Shown here one piece after another: positions 33,727-42,228 of a stretch of DNA of 64,000 nt. A program made the position numbers and the translations under genes. The stretch's first letter is position 1. Every line of letters starts with the position of its first letter. Source of the DNA: Candidatus Eremiobacter antarcticus (GTDB lineage Bacteria; Vulcanimicrobiota; Vulcanimicrobiia; Eremiobacterales; Eremiobacteraceae); assembly GCA_003244105.1 (NCBI GenBank), contig QHBK01000003.1, positions 398,794 to 462,793 of the forward strand. The letters run 5' to 3'. A model generated the notes under the pieces. It had not been told where the DNA came from. It searched no databases and saw nothing but the letters and a program-made list of their open reading frames with translations.

Positions 33727-34906
33727 GGAGTTCCTCCCCTACTACCGGCCCTTGTTAGAGAGCCACGAGATGGAAGCCGTGCTGGAATCCATGCGCGGGG
33801 GGTGGCTGACGACCGGACCCCGGGTCCACGAATTCGAAACCTCCTTCGCAGCGGGCAGTGGCGTCGCTCATGCAGTGGCCGTCAACAGCGGCACGGCTGC
33901 GCTCCATCTCTCGCTTGCGGCCTGGGGCATCGGGCCCGGCGACGAAGTGGTGATGCCTGCGTTCACTTTTGTGGCGGGAGCTCAATGCGCCCGGCACGTG
34001 GGTGCGCGGCCCGTGTTCGCCGACATCGATCCGAAGACGCTGTGCATCACGGCCGAGACCGTCAAACGGGTGATGACGGCACGCGTCAAGGCGATCATGC
34101 CCATGCAGTACGGCGGGCAGCCGCTCGCGATCGCGGATCTGATGGAATTCGCGGGCCAGGCCGGGCTCCGGGTCATCGAAGATGCCGCTCACGCCGCCGG
34201 AACCCTGGACCAAAACGGCCGCTGGGCGGGAGTCATGAGCCATGCCGCGGCGTATAGCTTTTACGCCACGAAGAACATGACGTGCGGCGAAGGCGGCATG
34301 TTCGTCACGAATGACGGAGACTTGGCCGAGCGGGTGCGCGTGCTCGCGTTGCATGGGATGGACCGCGATGCCTGGCGCCGCTACACGCAGGGCGGGAAAT
34401 GGCGCTATGACGTCGTCTCGACCGGTTACAAGTACAACCTTTCGGACACCGCGGCGTCGCTCGGCATCCACCAGCTCAAACGTCTCGCGTCCATGCAACG
34501 TCGGCGCGAGGAGCTGGCGCGCCTCTACATCAGCGAACTGAAGGACGTGGCAGGCATCGCGCCGCTCACGCTGCCGCCGCCTCTGCCCGCGAAGCACAGC
34601 TTTTGCATCTTCGCCGTCGGCATCGATGAACAAGCGGCGGGCGTCAGCCGCGATGAGGTTATCGAACGGCTGAACCAGGCCAATATCGGCACGAGCGTGC
34701 ACTTCATCCCGACACACCTTTTCTCGTCGTTCTCGCACGCCGCCCAGGCACCGCTCCCCGTCACTGACCGCGTTTGGAAGACGATTGTGTCGCTGCCGCT
34801 GTATCCGGCCATGTCGGACGAGGATGTGATGGACGTTACCGGCGCGCTGCGCGACATCGTCGTGCGAGCACATCCCGCCGACGCCGTCTCGTCCGTGCCC
34901 AAGTAG
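33719..34906 (+). CDS. DegT/DnrJ/EryC1 sugar aminotransferase (second)
   Basis: A 395-residue PLP aminotransferase. K185 in SFYATKNMTCGEGG is the cofactor lysine, and VNSGTAALHLSLAAWGIGPGDEV is the phosphate-binding block. The TKNMTCGEGG form is typical of the group aminating 4-keto-6-deoxy sugars (PglE/WbpM partners), fitting the dehydratase at 24.6 kb. ATG 33719 overlaps the polymerase stop. It closes the continuous overlapping series; a 326-base gap follows. Confidence 0.92.
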   Translation: MRREFLPYYRPLLESHEMEAVLESMRGGWLTTGPRVHEFETSFAAGSGVAHAVAVNSGTAALHLSLAAWGIGPGDEVVMPAFTFVAGAQCARHVGARPVFADIDPKTLCITAETVKRVMTARVKAIMPMQYGGQPLAIADLMEFAGQAGLRVIEDAAHAAGTLDQNGRWAGVMSHAAAYSFYATKNMTCGEGGMFVTNDGDLAERVRVLALHGMDRDAWRRYTQGGKWRYDVVSTGYKYNLSDTAASLGIHQLKRLASMQRRREELARLYISELKDVAGIAPLTLPPPLPAKHSFCIFAVGIDEQAAGVSRDEVIERLNQANIGTSVHFIPTHLFSSFSHAAQAPLPVTDRVWKTIVSLPLYPAMSDEDVMDVTGALRDIVVRAHPADAVSSVPK

Positions 34907-35232
34907 ACACAACTCCCAAGGCGGTAGCTCTCTCCCTCCGATCGAGTCCCGCCCAGACCTTTTGTCATGAGGCGTGCGGTTCCGGAACGACCGCCCGGCT
35001 TCGTGTCGTGTTACGAAGCATGTGCCGCGTCCGACCGTAGCCGCGGTCACAGATAGCCCGTAAATACTACCAACTACTCACTTAGCACGCGTTTCCGGCC
35101 TTCCCACCGAGCCTCTCGTGATTCTTCTCATAGGCGTCGTCCATATGCCGGTATACGATGTACTCGCCAGTTCCTTACAGGGACCGGCTACCTCCATCAC
35201 TCCGGCAGACGGCACGAATGAGGCGAAACACG
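34907..35232 (+). other. intergenic region before first GH-like gene
   Basis: No gene of convincing composition is seen. A short perfect inverted repeat CTTCGT/ACGAAG lies near 34994-35013, and a TATACGAT element near 35152 could serve as a -10 box, but no matching -35 is evident. The GAGG ribosome-binding site of the downstream gene is at the right edge. It lacks the riboswitch found before the third paralog. Confidence 0.5.
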
Positions 35233-36879
35233 ATGACACAAAAGGCGGCATGGCTTGCGACGGTTTTGACGTTGGGTTTGTTGTCGACCGCGATCTGCGG
35301 ATGCAGCGGCGGCGGCGGCAGCGCAGGCGTCATGAGCGCGGCGGCAGCGCAGCCGAATCGGTCCGGCGGTCTGCCGGTACCTCCGGGTCCGGGAGCGTCG
35401 CCATCGGCGCAGCCCGCCGGTTCTGCCGCGCCACCGAGTTCGCCGGCTCCCATGCCGTCGGTCGAGCAGGCACCCCCAACTCCAGCTCCCGCGCAAACAC
35501 CGAGTCCCGATCCAATTCTGGTTCCCACAGCAACCCCGGCTCAGTTGCCTCCGGCCCCTACGCCGGCGCCGACCTCCACGCAGCCTCCGATCTTCACGCC
35601 TGTTCCGACAGACGCTCCAACGCAGGCTCCAACGCAGCCACCGACAGCGGCTCCGACGCACGCTCCCACGCAGGCACCGACAGCGGCACCGACAGCGGCT
35701 CCGACGCGGGCTCCTACTCCGGTGCCCACAGTGCGACCCACCGCCACACCGGCTCCAACGGCTGCACCCGCGAACATCGCCACAAAACATGTGCTGACGG
35801 CGGCGTACGTAGGCGTTTCCGGCGGCACGGACCTCGCGCCGCATCTCTTAGCGCCTTGGCTGAGTTGGGCCGAGACGAGCTGGCAATTGAACGGCCCAGT
35901 GGTCGGCGCAGGCATCAAGGCGATGTATTACACCAATCCCAACCGTGCGCAGCCCGCCGATCAGATGTATTCCAGCACGGAGTCGTCATTCGCGCATGCG
36001 TGCGACGGCTCGCGAATCAAATCGAACTACATCCCAAATCAGTACCTGATGCAGCCGTCTTCCGCCGTGACCCACAACTCGTGGGCCAGCGTGGTGGCAC
36101 GGGTGACGCCGGGGGCTCACTGGGACGCGATATTCGAAGACGACACGAACGACGTGCTCTACACCACCGCCCAGCCCTGCAACTACTCTGCTGCAGCCTG
36201 GCTCGCGGACTCCAAGGCAGAGCAGGCATCGCTGAACGCTCCCATCATCTATAACGGCCTTCAGATAGCCAACCAGATGACGTTGAATCAGAACGCCAAT
36301 GTCATCGGCGGCATGCGAGAAGGCTGTTACGCGGACTCCTCCGGCTTTCCCAAGATCTGGGATAGCTTTTGGGTCGACATCGAAAATAATGAGCTCGCGA
36401 TGGCGAGCCAGCACAAGCTGTTCCTGTGCCTGGGCCGGGACTTCACCCAAGGCGACGTCTCGATCGACGGCCGGACCTACGCCTACGCCTCGTTCTTACT
36501 GAGCTACTCCCTGACGTCAAGCGTCCTGTGGGAGAACTACTACACGATTTCACATTTCCAAGTTGAACCCGAGACGCGATTGGTCGCGTTGAATCCGGTC
36601 GTTCCCAGCCCAGTGTCCATCAGCTCGCTGCAGCTCGTCGGCGGCACGTATGGCCGGGAATACAACAACTGTTACATCGGCGGCGTTCCTGTCGGCCGTT
36701 GCGCCAGCATCGTGAACCCCGATCGGTACAACTCGCACCCGTACCCGTACGGCACGAAATACAGACACAGCATGCTGCTGAGCGGCGGCGGAGTTTGGGA
36801 TGGCGGAACCATCTCAACCACCGGACCGGCGCCTGCGACATCACTCCCGCCTCTGGAAGCGGTCATCGCCTTCGAGTGA
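35233..36879 (+). CDS. exported putative TIM-barrel glycosidase, paralog 1 (Pro/Thr linker)
   Basis: A 548-residue exported protein: signal helix, lipobox-like ICGC, a low-complexity linker of about 150 residues rich in Pro, Thr and Ala, then the shared domain of about 350 residues. Conserved blocks are GIKAMYYTNPNR, CDGSRIKS, WDAIFEDDTND (297-307, acids E302, D303, D304), PIIYNGLQ, GGMREGCYADS, PKIWD, YASFLLSYS, and NCYIGGVPVGRCA...VNPDRYNSH. The central acidic block resembles the FDGVFLDD strand end of GH114/GHL-type barrels, so a glycosidase is inferred, not shown. No LamG domain is present. ATG 35233 has GAGG nine bases upstream; ATG 35218 is an alternative. Confidence 0.65.
   Translation: MTQKAAWLATVLTLGLLSTAICGCSGGGGSAGVMSAAAAQPNRSGGLPVPPGPGASPSAQPAGSAAPPSSPAPMPSVEQAPPTPAPAQTPSPDPILVPTATPAQLPPAPTPAPTSTQPPIFTPVPTDAPTQAPTQPPTAAPTHAPTQAPTAAPTAAPTRAPTPVPTVRPTATPAPTAAPANIATKHVLTAAYVGVSGGTDLAPHLLAPWLSWAETSWQLNGPVVGAGIKAMYYTNPNRAQPADQMYSSTESSFAHACDGSRIKSNYIPNQYLMQPSSAVTHNSWASVVARVTPGAHWDAIFEDDTNDVLYTTAQPCNYSAAAWLADSKAEQASLNAPIIYNGLQIANQMTLNQNANVIGGMREGCYADSSGFPKIWDSFWVDIENNELAMASQHKLFLCLGRDFTQGDVSIDGRTYAYASFLLSYSLTSSVLWENYYTISHFQVEPETRLVALNPVVPSPVSISSLQLVGGTYGREYNNCYIGGVPVGRCASIVNPDRYNSHPYPYGTKYRHSMLLSGGGVWDGGTISTTGPAPATSLPPLEAVIAFE
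35605..35765 (+). repeat. 12-base degenerate repeat encoding Pro-Thr-Xaa-Ala linker
   Basis: A tandem series of near-identical units of the form CCGACAGCGGCT, coding PTAAPTQAPT-like sequence, inside the first GH-like gene. It forms an extended, probably disordered spacer between the lipid anchor and the catalytic-like domain. All changes by whole units keep the frame. Confidence 0.75.
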
Positions 36880-37035
36880 CCTTTTCCCGCCCGACCCGTG
36901 AACGGGATGGGCGCCGATCCTGAACGGTATTTTTGCGGCAGAATCGCCGCATGCGAGATTCGCGGACAAGAAGATCGCCGGCTGTTTAAACCAGTCGCAG
37001 GCTCCCTTTTATCACCACCCGTCAGTGAGGAAACC

Positions 37036-39018
37036 ATGAAACATCACCTCCCGAGGTCCGCGAAACAAGATCGCAAGCGATCGGTTGGGCGCATACAACA
37101 AGGCGTCGCCGCATCGCTGACGGTCCTCCTGCTCGCCATGGGCGAAAGCGCCTGCGGCGGCGGCTCGAACTCGCTCACAAGCGCCCTGCCCAATGCCGCA
37201 TCGAATGGCGGCCAATTGCGGCAGGCCATGTCGCTTCCCGTCTCTTACCAAGCAACGGTGTTGGCCGATGCGCCAACCGGCTATTGGCGGCTTGATGCTG
37301 CCAGCGGCAGCTCGTTTGCCGATTCTTCCGGCAACGGACATTCCGGCACGGTCGTAGGAGCGGTCACCCACGCCGTTGCGGGCGCTCTGTCGGGTGACGC
37401 CGACACGGCCGCCAGCTTCACCGGCGGATCGATCTCCGCTCCAGTGCCTTCATTGAACTCCGCGTACTCCCTGGAAGCGTGGTTCAAAGTAGGAAGCACC
37501 GGCGAAGAGCACTTCCTTGACATGAGCCCTCAGCAGATGTTCGTCATTCGCGGCCAGGTCTATTTCGGCACCGGCGGCGGCCACTACCTGAAGAGCGCGT
37601 TATCCACGTACGGCGACAACAACTACCATCACGTCGTCGCCACATATAACGGATCGACAAAGCAGCTGTTCGTCGACGGTGTTCTGGCTGCGTCTTCAAG
37701 CGACACGGTCGGCTACATCAAAAGTTCCAGCTTGAGCATCGGTCAATTCTACGCCGGCGGCTACAGCTTCATCGGCAGTCTTGACGAAGTCGCAGTCTAC
37801 AGCAAGGTCCTGACAGCGGCGCAGATCCTGAACCACTTCTCTATCGGACACGTCGTAACGCCGACGCCTGCTCCGACCGGCGCTCCGACCCCGGCCGCGA
37901 CGATCAACCCCCTCATCGCAAAGCACGTCTTGACGGCCGACTACGTCGTCAGCAATGGCGGCACGACTGTGGCTCCGTCCCTGCTTGGGCCGTCCCTCAG
38001 CTGGGCTGAGACGACCTGGCAAGACAACGCGGGAGTGCGGTCAGCCGGAATCAAGGCCATGTACTACACCGATCCGAACCGCATCGGTCCGAGCGACGAG
38101 ATGCGCACCAGCGACGAAACCGCTTACACCCACACCTGCACCGGCTCGCGCATCCACTCCACATTCCTCAATCAAGATCTCTCCGACCCTGCCTCGGCTT
38201 CGATGCGGACGACCTGGAAGAACTACATCGCTGCGAAAAGCGCAGGGGTGGTCTGGGACGCGATCTTCGAAGATGACACCAACAACGTGCTGTTCGCCAC
38301 GGGCACCCCGTGCGGATACACGTCAGCCGGGTGGCTGGCCTCATCGCAGTCCGAAGACGTCGCGATGGGTTCCACTCCCGTCATCTACAACGGCTTGCAA
38401 GTCGATGGACAGATGGGATTAAACTCATCCGCGAATGTGCTGGGCGGCATGTACGAGGGCTGCTACTCCGACTCAACGACGTATCCGAAGATCTGGGACG
38501 TCCCCTTCTGGCTGAACATGGAAAACACCGAGATCAAGATGGCGCAGCAGAACAAGCTGTTCATGTGCCTGACGAGAGATACGACGAACGCATCATCGGC
38601 CATCGACGCGCGCAAATACGTATATGCGTCGTTCATGCTGACCTACTCGGCAAGCACGAGCATGCTGTGGGAGCTCTACGGGACCACTTCACGATACCAT
38701 GTGCTTCCTGAGTCGAAGCTTGTGGTCGCCAACCCGCTGATCGCCACGCCTTCTGATGTCAGTGGACTGAAGCTATCGAGCGGCGTGTACGGACGCGAGT
38801 ACGCGAACTGCTACATCGGCGGCACTTCGGTCGGCGCGTGCGCCACCGTCGTCAACCCGGATCGTTACAATTCGCACAGCTATCCCTACGGCACGAAATA
38901 TACCCACACGATCGTGCTCTCAGGCGGCGGTATCATCGACGGCGGAACGGTCGCAACCAACGGGTCAGCGCCTGCCACCACGGTGCCTGCGCTCGGCTCG
39001 GCCATCGTCTTCCAATAG
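37036..39018 (+). CDS. exported LamG + putative TIM-barrel glycosidase, paralog 2
   Basis: A 660-residue lipoprotein (lipobox ESAC). Residues about 75-265 form a LamG/concanavalin-like jellyroll (APTGYWRLDAASGSSFADSSG, YSLEAWFKV, YHHVVATYNGSTKQLFVDG, GSLDEVAVYSKVLTAAQI), a fold that often binds polysaccharide. A short Pro/Thr linker follows, then the shared domain with WDAIFEDDTN at 407-416 (acids E412, D413, D414), GGMYEGCYSDS, and NPDRYNSHSYPYGTKY. ATG 37036 has GAGG seven bases upstream; the frame is open to 36898, but the signal sequence begins at 37036. The 156 bases before it show no clear promoter. A terminator follows at 39041. Confidence 0.7.
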   Translation: MKHHLPRSAKQDRKRSVGRIQQGVAASLTVLLLAMGESACGGGSNSLTSALPNAASNGGQLRQAMSLPVSYQATVLADAPTGYWRLDAASGSSFADSSGNGHSGTVVGAVTHAVAGALSGDADTAASFTGGSISAPVPSLNSAYSLEAWFKVGSTGEEHFLDMSPQQMFVIRGQVYFGTGGGHYLKSALSTYGDNNYHHVVATYNGSTKQLFVDGVLAASSSDTVGYIKSSSLSIGQFYAGGYSFIGSLDEVAVYSKVLTAAQILNHFSIGHVVTPTPAPTGAPTPAATINPLIAKHVLTADYVVSNGGTTVAPSLLGPSLSWAETTWQDNAGVRSAGIKAMYYTDPNRIGPSDEMRTSDETAYTHTCTGSRIHSTFLNQDLSDPASASMRTTWKNYIAAKSAGVVWDAIFEDDTNNVLFATGTPCGYTSAGWLASSQSEDVAMGSTPVIYNGLQVDGQMGLNSSANVLGGMYEGCYSDSTTYPKIWDVPFWLNMENTEIKMAQQNKLFMCLTRDTTNASSAIDARKYVYASFMLTYSASTSMLWELYGTTSRYHVLPESKLVVANPLIATPSDVSGLKLSSGVYGREYANCYIGGTSVGACATVVNPDRYNSHSYPYGTKYTHTIVLSGGGIIDGGTVATNGSAPATTVPALGSAIVFQ

Positions 39019-39040
39019 AACACGACGAGAGCGCTACATC

Positions 39041-39079
39041 GGGGCTTACAGGATTGCATCTTGCAAGCCCCTTCTTTTT
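39041..39079 (+). terminator. rho-independent terminator after paralog 2
   Basis: GGGGCTT (39041-39047) pairs perfectly with AAGCCCC (39065-39071) and is followed by CTTCTTTTT. It ends the transcript of the second GH-like gene and separates it from the riboswitch-controlled third paralog. Confidence 0.8.
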
Positions 39080-39289
39080 GCCCGTGAATCAAGCTGACGA
39101 TGCCACGAATGCTTAAGCAGCAAGCAAGTTCAATGGGACACGGGGCTAGACGAACTCGCGCCGCTTCGCTATACTGATCGAGGCGCGCACTTCTTAAGTG
39201 CACGTCGCAGTGGTTTGTGCGGGCGCAGAAGATCTGCGGTGACCGCTCCATCCTATACTCGCAGCAAACCGATACACTCAGGCCGGCCT
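39080..39289 (+). other. intergenic region between terminator and riboswitch
   Basis: About 210 bases with no gene. It should hold the promoter of the riboswitch transcript; a TATACT element at 39254-39259 (TCCTATACTC) and CTATACTGAT near 39171 are plausible -10 boxes, but neither has a clear -35 partner. Confidence 0.4.
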
Positions 39290-39412
39290 GCCGCCTAATT
39301 GAACCGGCCAAACGGGGGAAAATCCAAAGGGGTGAATTGCCCGCGCTCTAGCAGAGCAAAGGCATAGCGCTATCTTTCCGGCGCGAACCCGTCAACTAAC
39401 CTCGTAGGCGTT
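39290..39412 (+). promoter_or_regulatory. cyclic-di-AMP riboswitch (ydaO-yuaA class)
   Basis: The conserved words of this riboswitch occur in order and at the right spacing: CGCCTAATT (39292-39300), CGGGGGAA (39313-39320), GGGGTGAAT (39329-39337), CGCGAACCCGT (39382-39392) and CAACTAACCTCGTAGGCG (39393-39410). The outer helix P1 is CGCC (39292-39295) with GGCG (39407-39410). B. subtilis ydaO has the same elements, for example GGGGUGAAU and CAGCUAACCUCGUAAGCG. The aptamer ends four bases before the GGAAGGA ribosome-binding site of the third paralog, with no terminator between, so control of translation start is likely. In most known cases c-di-AMP binding turns expression off. Confidence 0.9.
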
Positions 39413-39427
39413 TGGAAGGACCTTATT

Positions 39428-41398
39428 GTGCCATTCTCTTTGCTTTGGCGCCGTGCGCTCTTAGCATTGCACTTCAGCACGCGCAGACGCCCTTCGATCG
39501 CGTCCCTGGTGTTGAGCGTCAGTCTCGCGGGCGCGCTGAGCGCTCTCGCGGGCTGCGGCGGTCACGGAGGCGCAGGAGCGGGAGCGGTGATGCCCGCTCC
39601 TGGTGCTCCGCCCGGAGCCCGCTCCCTCATGTCGGTCAGCTCTGCGTACACGACTGCCATTATGGTCGACACCCCATCGGTCTATTTCCGGCTCGACGAG
39701 ACGAGTGGAACCACAGTCTATGACTTCACGCAACATGGACACACGGGTACGATCAATGGGACCAAGACCTTCGGTGTGGCAGGTGCTCTGACCAGCGACT
39801 CGGACACCGCTATGGGATTCAACGGCACCAGCACCAATATCCAAGGAACGGTCACGACGCTTGGCAGCGAGTATTCACTTGAGGCGTGGATCAAGAGCAG
39901 CTCAAGCGCCGAGCAGCACTTCATCGATATCGAACCGCAACAATTCATGCTGTCGGGCGGCCAACTCATTTTCGGAACGGCGGGCGACTATCTGAGCAGT
40001 CCGAAGTACACCTATGCCGACGGCAGGTACCATCACGTGGTCGCCACTTATGATGGCGCTACCAAGAAGATCTATGTCGATTCGGCCTTGGTCGTCTCGA
40101 AAGCCGACGCCAGCTCGGCGCTGACAGCGACGACTCTGCACGTGGGCCACTTCTACGGCGGCGGCTACCTGTTCTCGGGGTCATTAGATGAAGTAGCCGT
40201 GTACTATCATGCGCTCACAGCCACCCAAGTGACCGCTCACTACAACGCCGCGAAATCCGGGGCCCCCACGCCGGCGCCCTCAAGCACAGCGGTGCCCAAT
40301 CACGTGATGACCGCCGATTACGTCGCGACCAACGGCGGCACGACCAAGGCGGCGTCCACCTTGGCTCCCTGGTTGAACTGGGCGTCAACCAGCTGGCAAG
40401 AGAACCCTGACGTGAAAGCCGCCGGGATCAAGGCCATGTTCTACACCGATCCGAACCGACAGCAGCCCGGCGACCCCATGTACACGAGCGATGAGACCAC
40501 CTTTGCTCACACCTGCGGCGGCAGCCGCATAAAGTCCACGTACATCACGAGTCAATATCTCATGAGCCCTGCGTCGTCGAGCATGCGAACGCAATGGAAA
40601 AACTACGTGGCGGAAGAGAGCGACGGCGCAACATGGGACGCTATCTTCGAAGACGACACGAACGACGTTTTATACACGACCGCGACGCCGTGCGACTATT
40701 CCGCCCCATCGTGGCTGAGCTCATCGCAGGGTCAGGACTCCTCGTTGAGTCCGACTCCCATCATCTATAATGGCCTGCAGATCGACGATCAGATGGCGCT
40801 CAACAGCTCGAGCAACGTCTTGGGCGGCATGTACGAGGGCTGTTATTCGGATTCCACCACGTATCCGAAGATCTGGGATGATCCGTACTGGCTGAACATG
40901 GAGAACACAGAGCTTGCGATGGCAAAGGCGGGCAAGCTTTTCATCTGCTTGGGCAGAGACACGACGAGCGCCAGTTCGGCCGTCGATGCCAGGTTGTACG
41001 TCTACGCCTCGTTTCTGCTGACATGGGCGCAGACCTCAAGCATATTGTGGGAGAGCTACGGCACTTCATCGGCCTTCAACGTTCTGCCTGAAGTGAAGCT
41101 CGTCGCCATGAATCCTCTGGTGGCCGCTCCAACCGACGTCAGCAGTCTCAAGACGTCAGGGGGAGTGTATGCCCGCGAGTATGCGAACTGCTACATCTAC
41201 GGCACGGCAGTAGGCGCGTGCGCAACGGTCGTCAATCCCGATCGGTACAACTCTCACAGCTATCCGTACGGCACGAAGTACAAACACACGCTGACGCTCT
41301 CAGGAAGCAGCGTCATCGATGGAGGTACGGTCACGGCGACGGGAGCTGCGCCGCCGACAACGCTCTCGGCCTTGAAAGGCGTGGTCGTTTTCCTCTGA
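39428..41398 (+). CDS. exported LamG + putative TIM-barrel glycosidase, paralog 3 (riboswitch-controlled)
   Basis: A 656-residue lipoprotein (lipobox LAGC). The architecture equals paralog 2: LamG jellyroll (about 75-275; YSLEAWIKSSS, YHHVVATYDGATKKIYVD, GSLDEVAVYYHALTATQV), short linker, and shared domain with WDAIFEDDTND at 403-413 (E408, D409, D410), GGMYEGCYSDS, ENTELAMA, and NPDRYNSHSYPYGTKY. The start is GTG 39428, with GGAAGGA seven bases before it and the c-di-AMP riboswitch just upstream. A GC-rich hairpin follows the stop. Its likely role is binding and cutting or remodelling the surface polymer; activity is inferred. Confidence 0.7.
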   Translation: MPFSLLWRRALLALHFSTRRRPSIASLVLSVSLAGALSALAGCGGHGGAGAGAVMPAPGAPPGARSLMSVSSAYTTAIMVDTPSVYFRLDETSGTTVYDFTQHGHTGTINGTKTFGVAGALTSDSDTAMGFNGTSTNIQGTVTTLGSEYSLEAWIKSSSSAEQHFIDIEPQQFMLSGGQLIFGTAGDYLSSPKYTYADGRYHHVVATYDGATKKIYVDSALVVSKADASSALTATTLHVGHFYGGGYLFSGSLDEVAVYYHALTATQVTAHYNAAKSGAPTPAPSSTAVPNHVMTADYVATNGGTTKAASTLAPWLNWASTSWQENPDVKAAGIKAMFYTDPNRQQPGDPMYTSDETTFAHTCGGSRIKSTYITSQYLMSPASSSMRTQWKNYVAEESDGATWDAIFEDDTNDVLYTTATPCDYSAPSWLSSSQGQDSSLSPTPIIYNGLQIDDQMALNSSSNVLGGMYEGCYSDSTTYPKIWDDPYWLNMENTELAMAKAGKLFICLGRDTTSASSAVDARLYVYASFLLTWAQTSSILWESYGTSSAFNVLPEVKLVAMNPLVAAPTDVSSLKTSGGVYAREYANCYIYGTAVGACATVVNPDRYNSHSYPYGTKYKHTLTLSGSSVIDGGTVTATGAAPPTTLSALKGVVVFL

Positions 41399-41415
41399 CG
41401 GTCCGCTCATGACAC

Positions 41416-41443
41416 CTGGCGGCTGCTCCCAAACGGCCGCCAG
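41416..41443. terminator. hairpin between convergent genes
   Basis: CTGGCGGC (41416-41423) pairs perfectly with GCCGCCAG (41436-41443) in the 52 bases between the convergent stops of the third GH-like gene and the formyltransferase gene. No T-run follows on either strand, so termination efficiency is uncertain; its position suggests a two-way terminator. Confidence 0.5.
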
Positions 41444-41450
41444 CCGTCAT

Positions 41451-42149
41451 CTAGGCCGATACGCGCCTGCGCAAGTAGGCAGGCAGCATAGCGGGCAGCT
41501 GCGCTTCTAATTCGACCGGCATCTTGCGGTTCAGGGAATCCTTGGGTATCTGCACCTGCTGCAGCCGGCCCTTTTCGATGCGCTCAATCGCTGTCAAGAC
41601 CATGTCGGTTTGAATCTCGATGAGGCGTTCTCCCAAGTCCAGAAATGTGTCGTCAGCGTGCAGCGGAAGCGGCCGCCATTCCACGATCCTGCCTCCATCC
41701 ACGCGCTCGTCGATCACATGAGACGTCACGCCCACGTCGATGTCACGATACACGGACCAGAAAAGAGCGTCGAGGCCGCGCGCCTCGGGGATCTTCCCCG
41801 GATGGAAGTTCACGATGCCCAACGGAGCTGCGTTCAGCACGGCCCCTTTCAAGATGCGCGCCCCCCCGATCACTCCTGCCTGAGCGCCCGAATCCTTTAA
41901 AATTACGGCGCACTCCGTGCTGTTGTGCTCGGCGACGCGGTACGGTATCCCCGCGGCTTCCGCCAACTCTCGAGGATGTATCAGCCCGACGTGCCTGAGT
42001 TTCGTGCGAATGCTGGCATGCGGGATGTTCAATGCCACCGGCGGTGCAGCGATCACCGCCGCGATGGTGTGCTGAGAAGCATTGAGCCGCGCGAACAGAT
42101 CTTGCGTTTTGCGATGAGGCATGTCGTAGGCGAACAGAGCGATCAACAC
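41451..42149 (-). CDS. sugar N-formyltransferase-like protein
   Basis: A 232-residue protein of the methionyl-tRNA-formyltransferase fold. The catalytic triad is visible as N114 and H116 in VNFHPGKIPEARG and D151 in ERVDGGRIV. It lacks the C-terminal tRNA-binding domain of Fmt, as sugar enzymes such as VioF/WbtJ-type formyltransferases do. It would use N10-formyl-tetrahydrofolate to formylate an amino sugar, such as the 4-amino product of dehydratase plus aminotransferase. The start is GTG 42149, with GAGGTG eight bases upstream. It is divergent from the GT4 gene at 42.2 kb. Confidence 0.8.
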   Translation of the reverse strand: MLIALFAYDMPHRKTQDLFARLNASQHTIAAVIAAPPVALNIPHASIRTKLRHVGLIHPRELAEAAGIPYRVAEHNSTECAVILKDSGAQAGVIGGARILKGAVLNAAPLGIVNFHPGKIPEARGLDALFWSVYRDIDVGVTSHVIDERVDGGRIVEWRPLPLHADDTFLDLGERLIEIQTDMVLTAIERIEKGRLQQVQIPKDSLNRKMPVELEAQLPAMLPAYLRRRVSA

Positions 42150-42228
42150 GCGCGCTTCACCTCGCTGAATCTGCGCTTGCCAAAAGCAAAACGAGGATAT
42201 TCCATCGTCGCTTCACACACTATCCATC

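Noticed and set aside
35605..35765. CRISPR-like array, because of regular short repeats
   Set aside because: Units are 12 bases with no spacers, stay in frame, and code a Pro/Thr linker.
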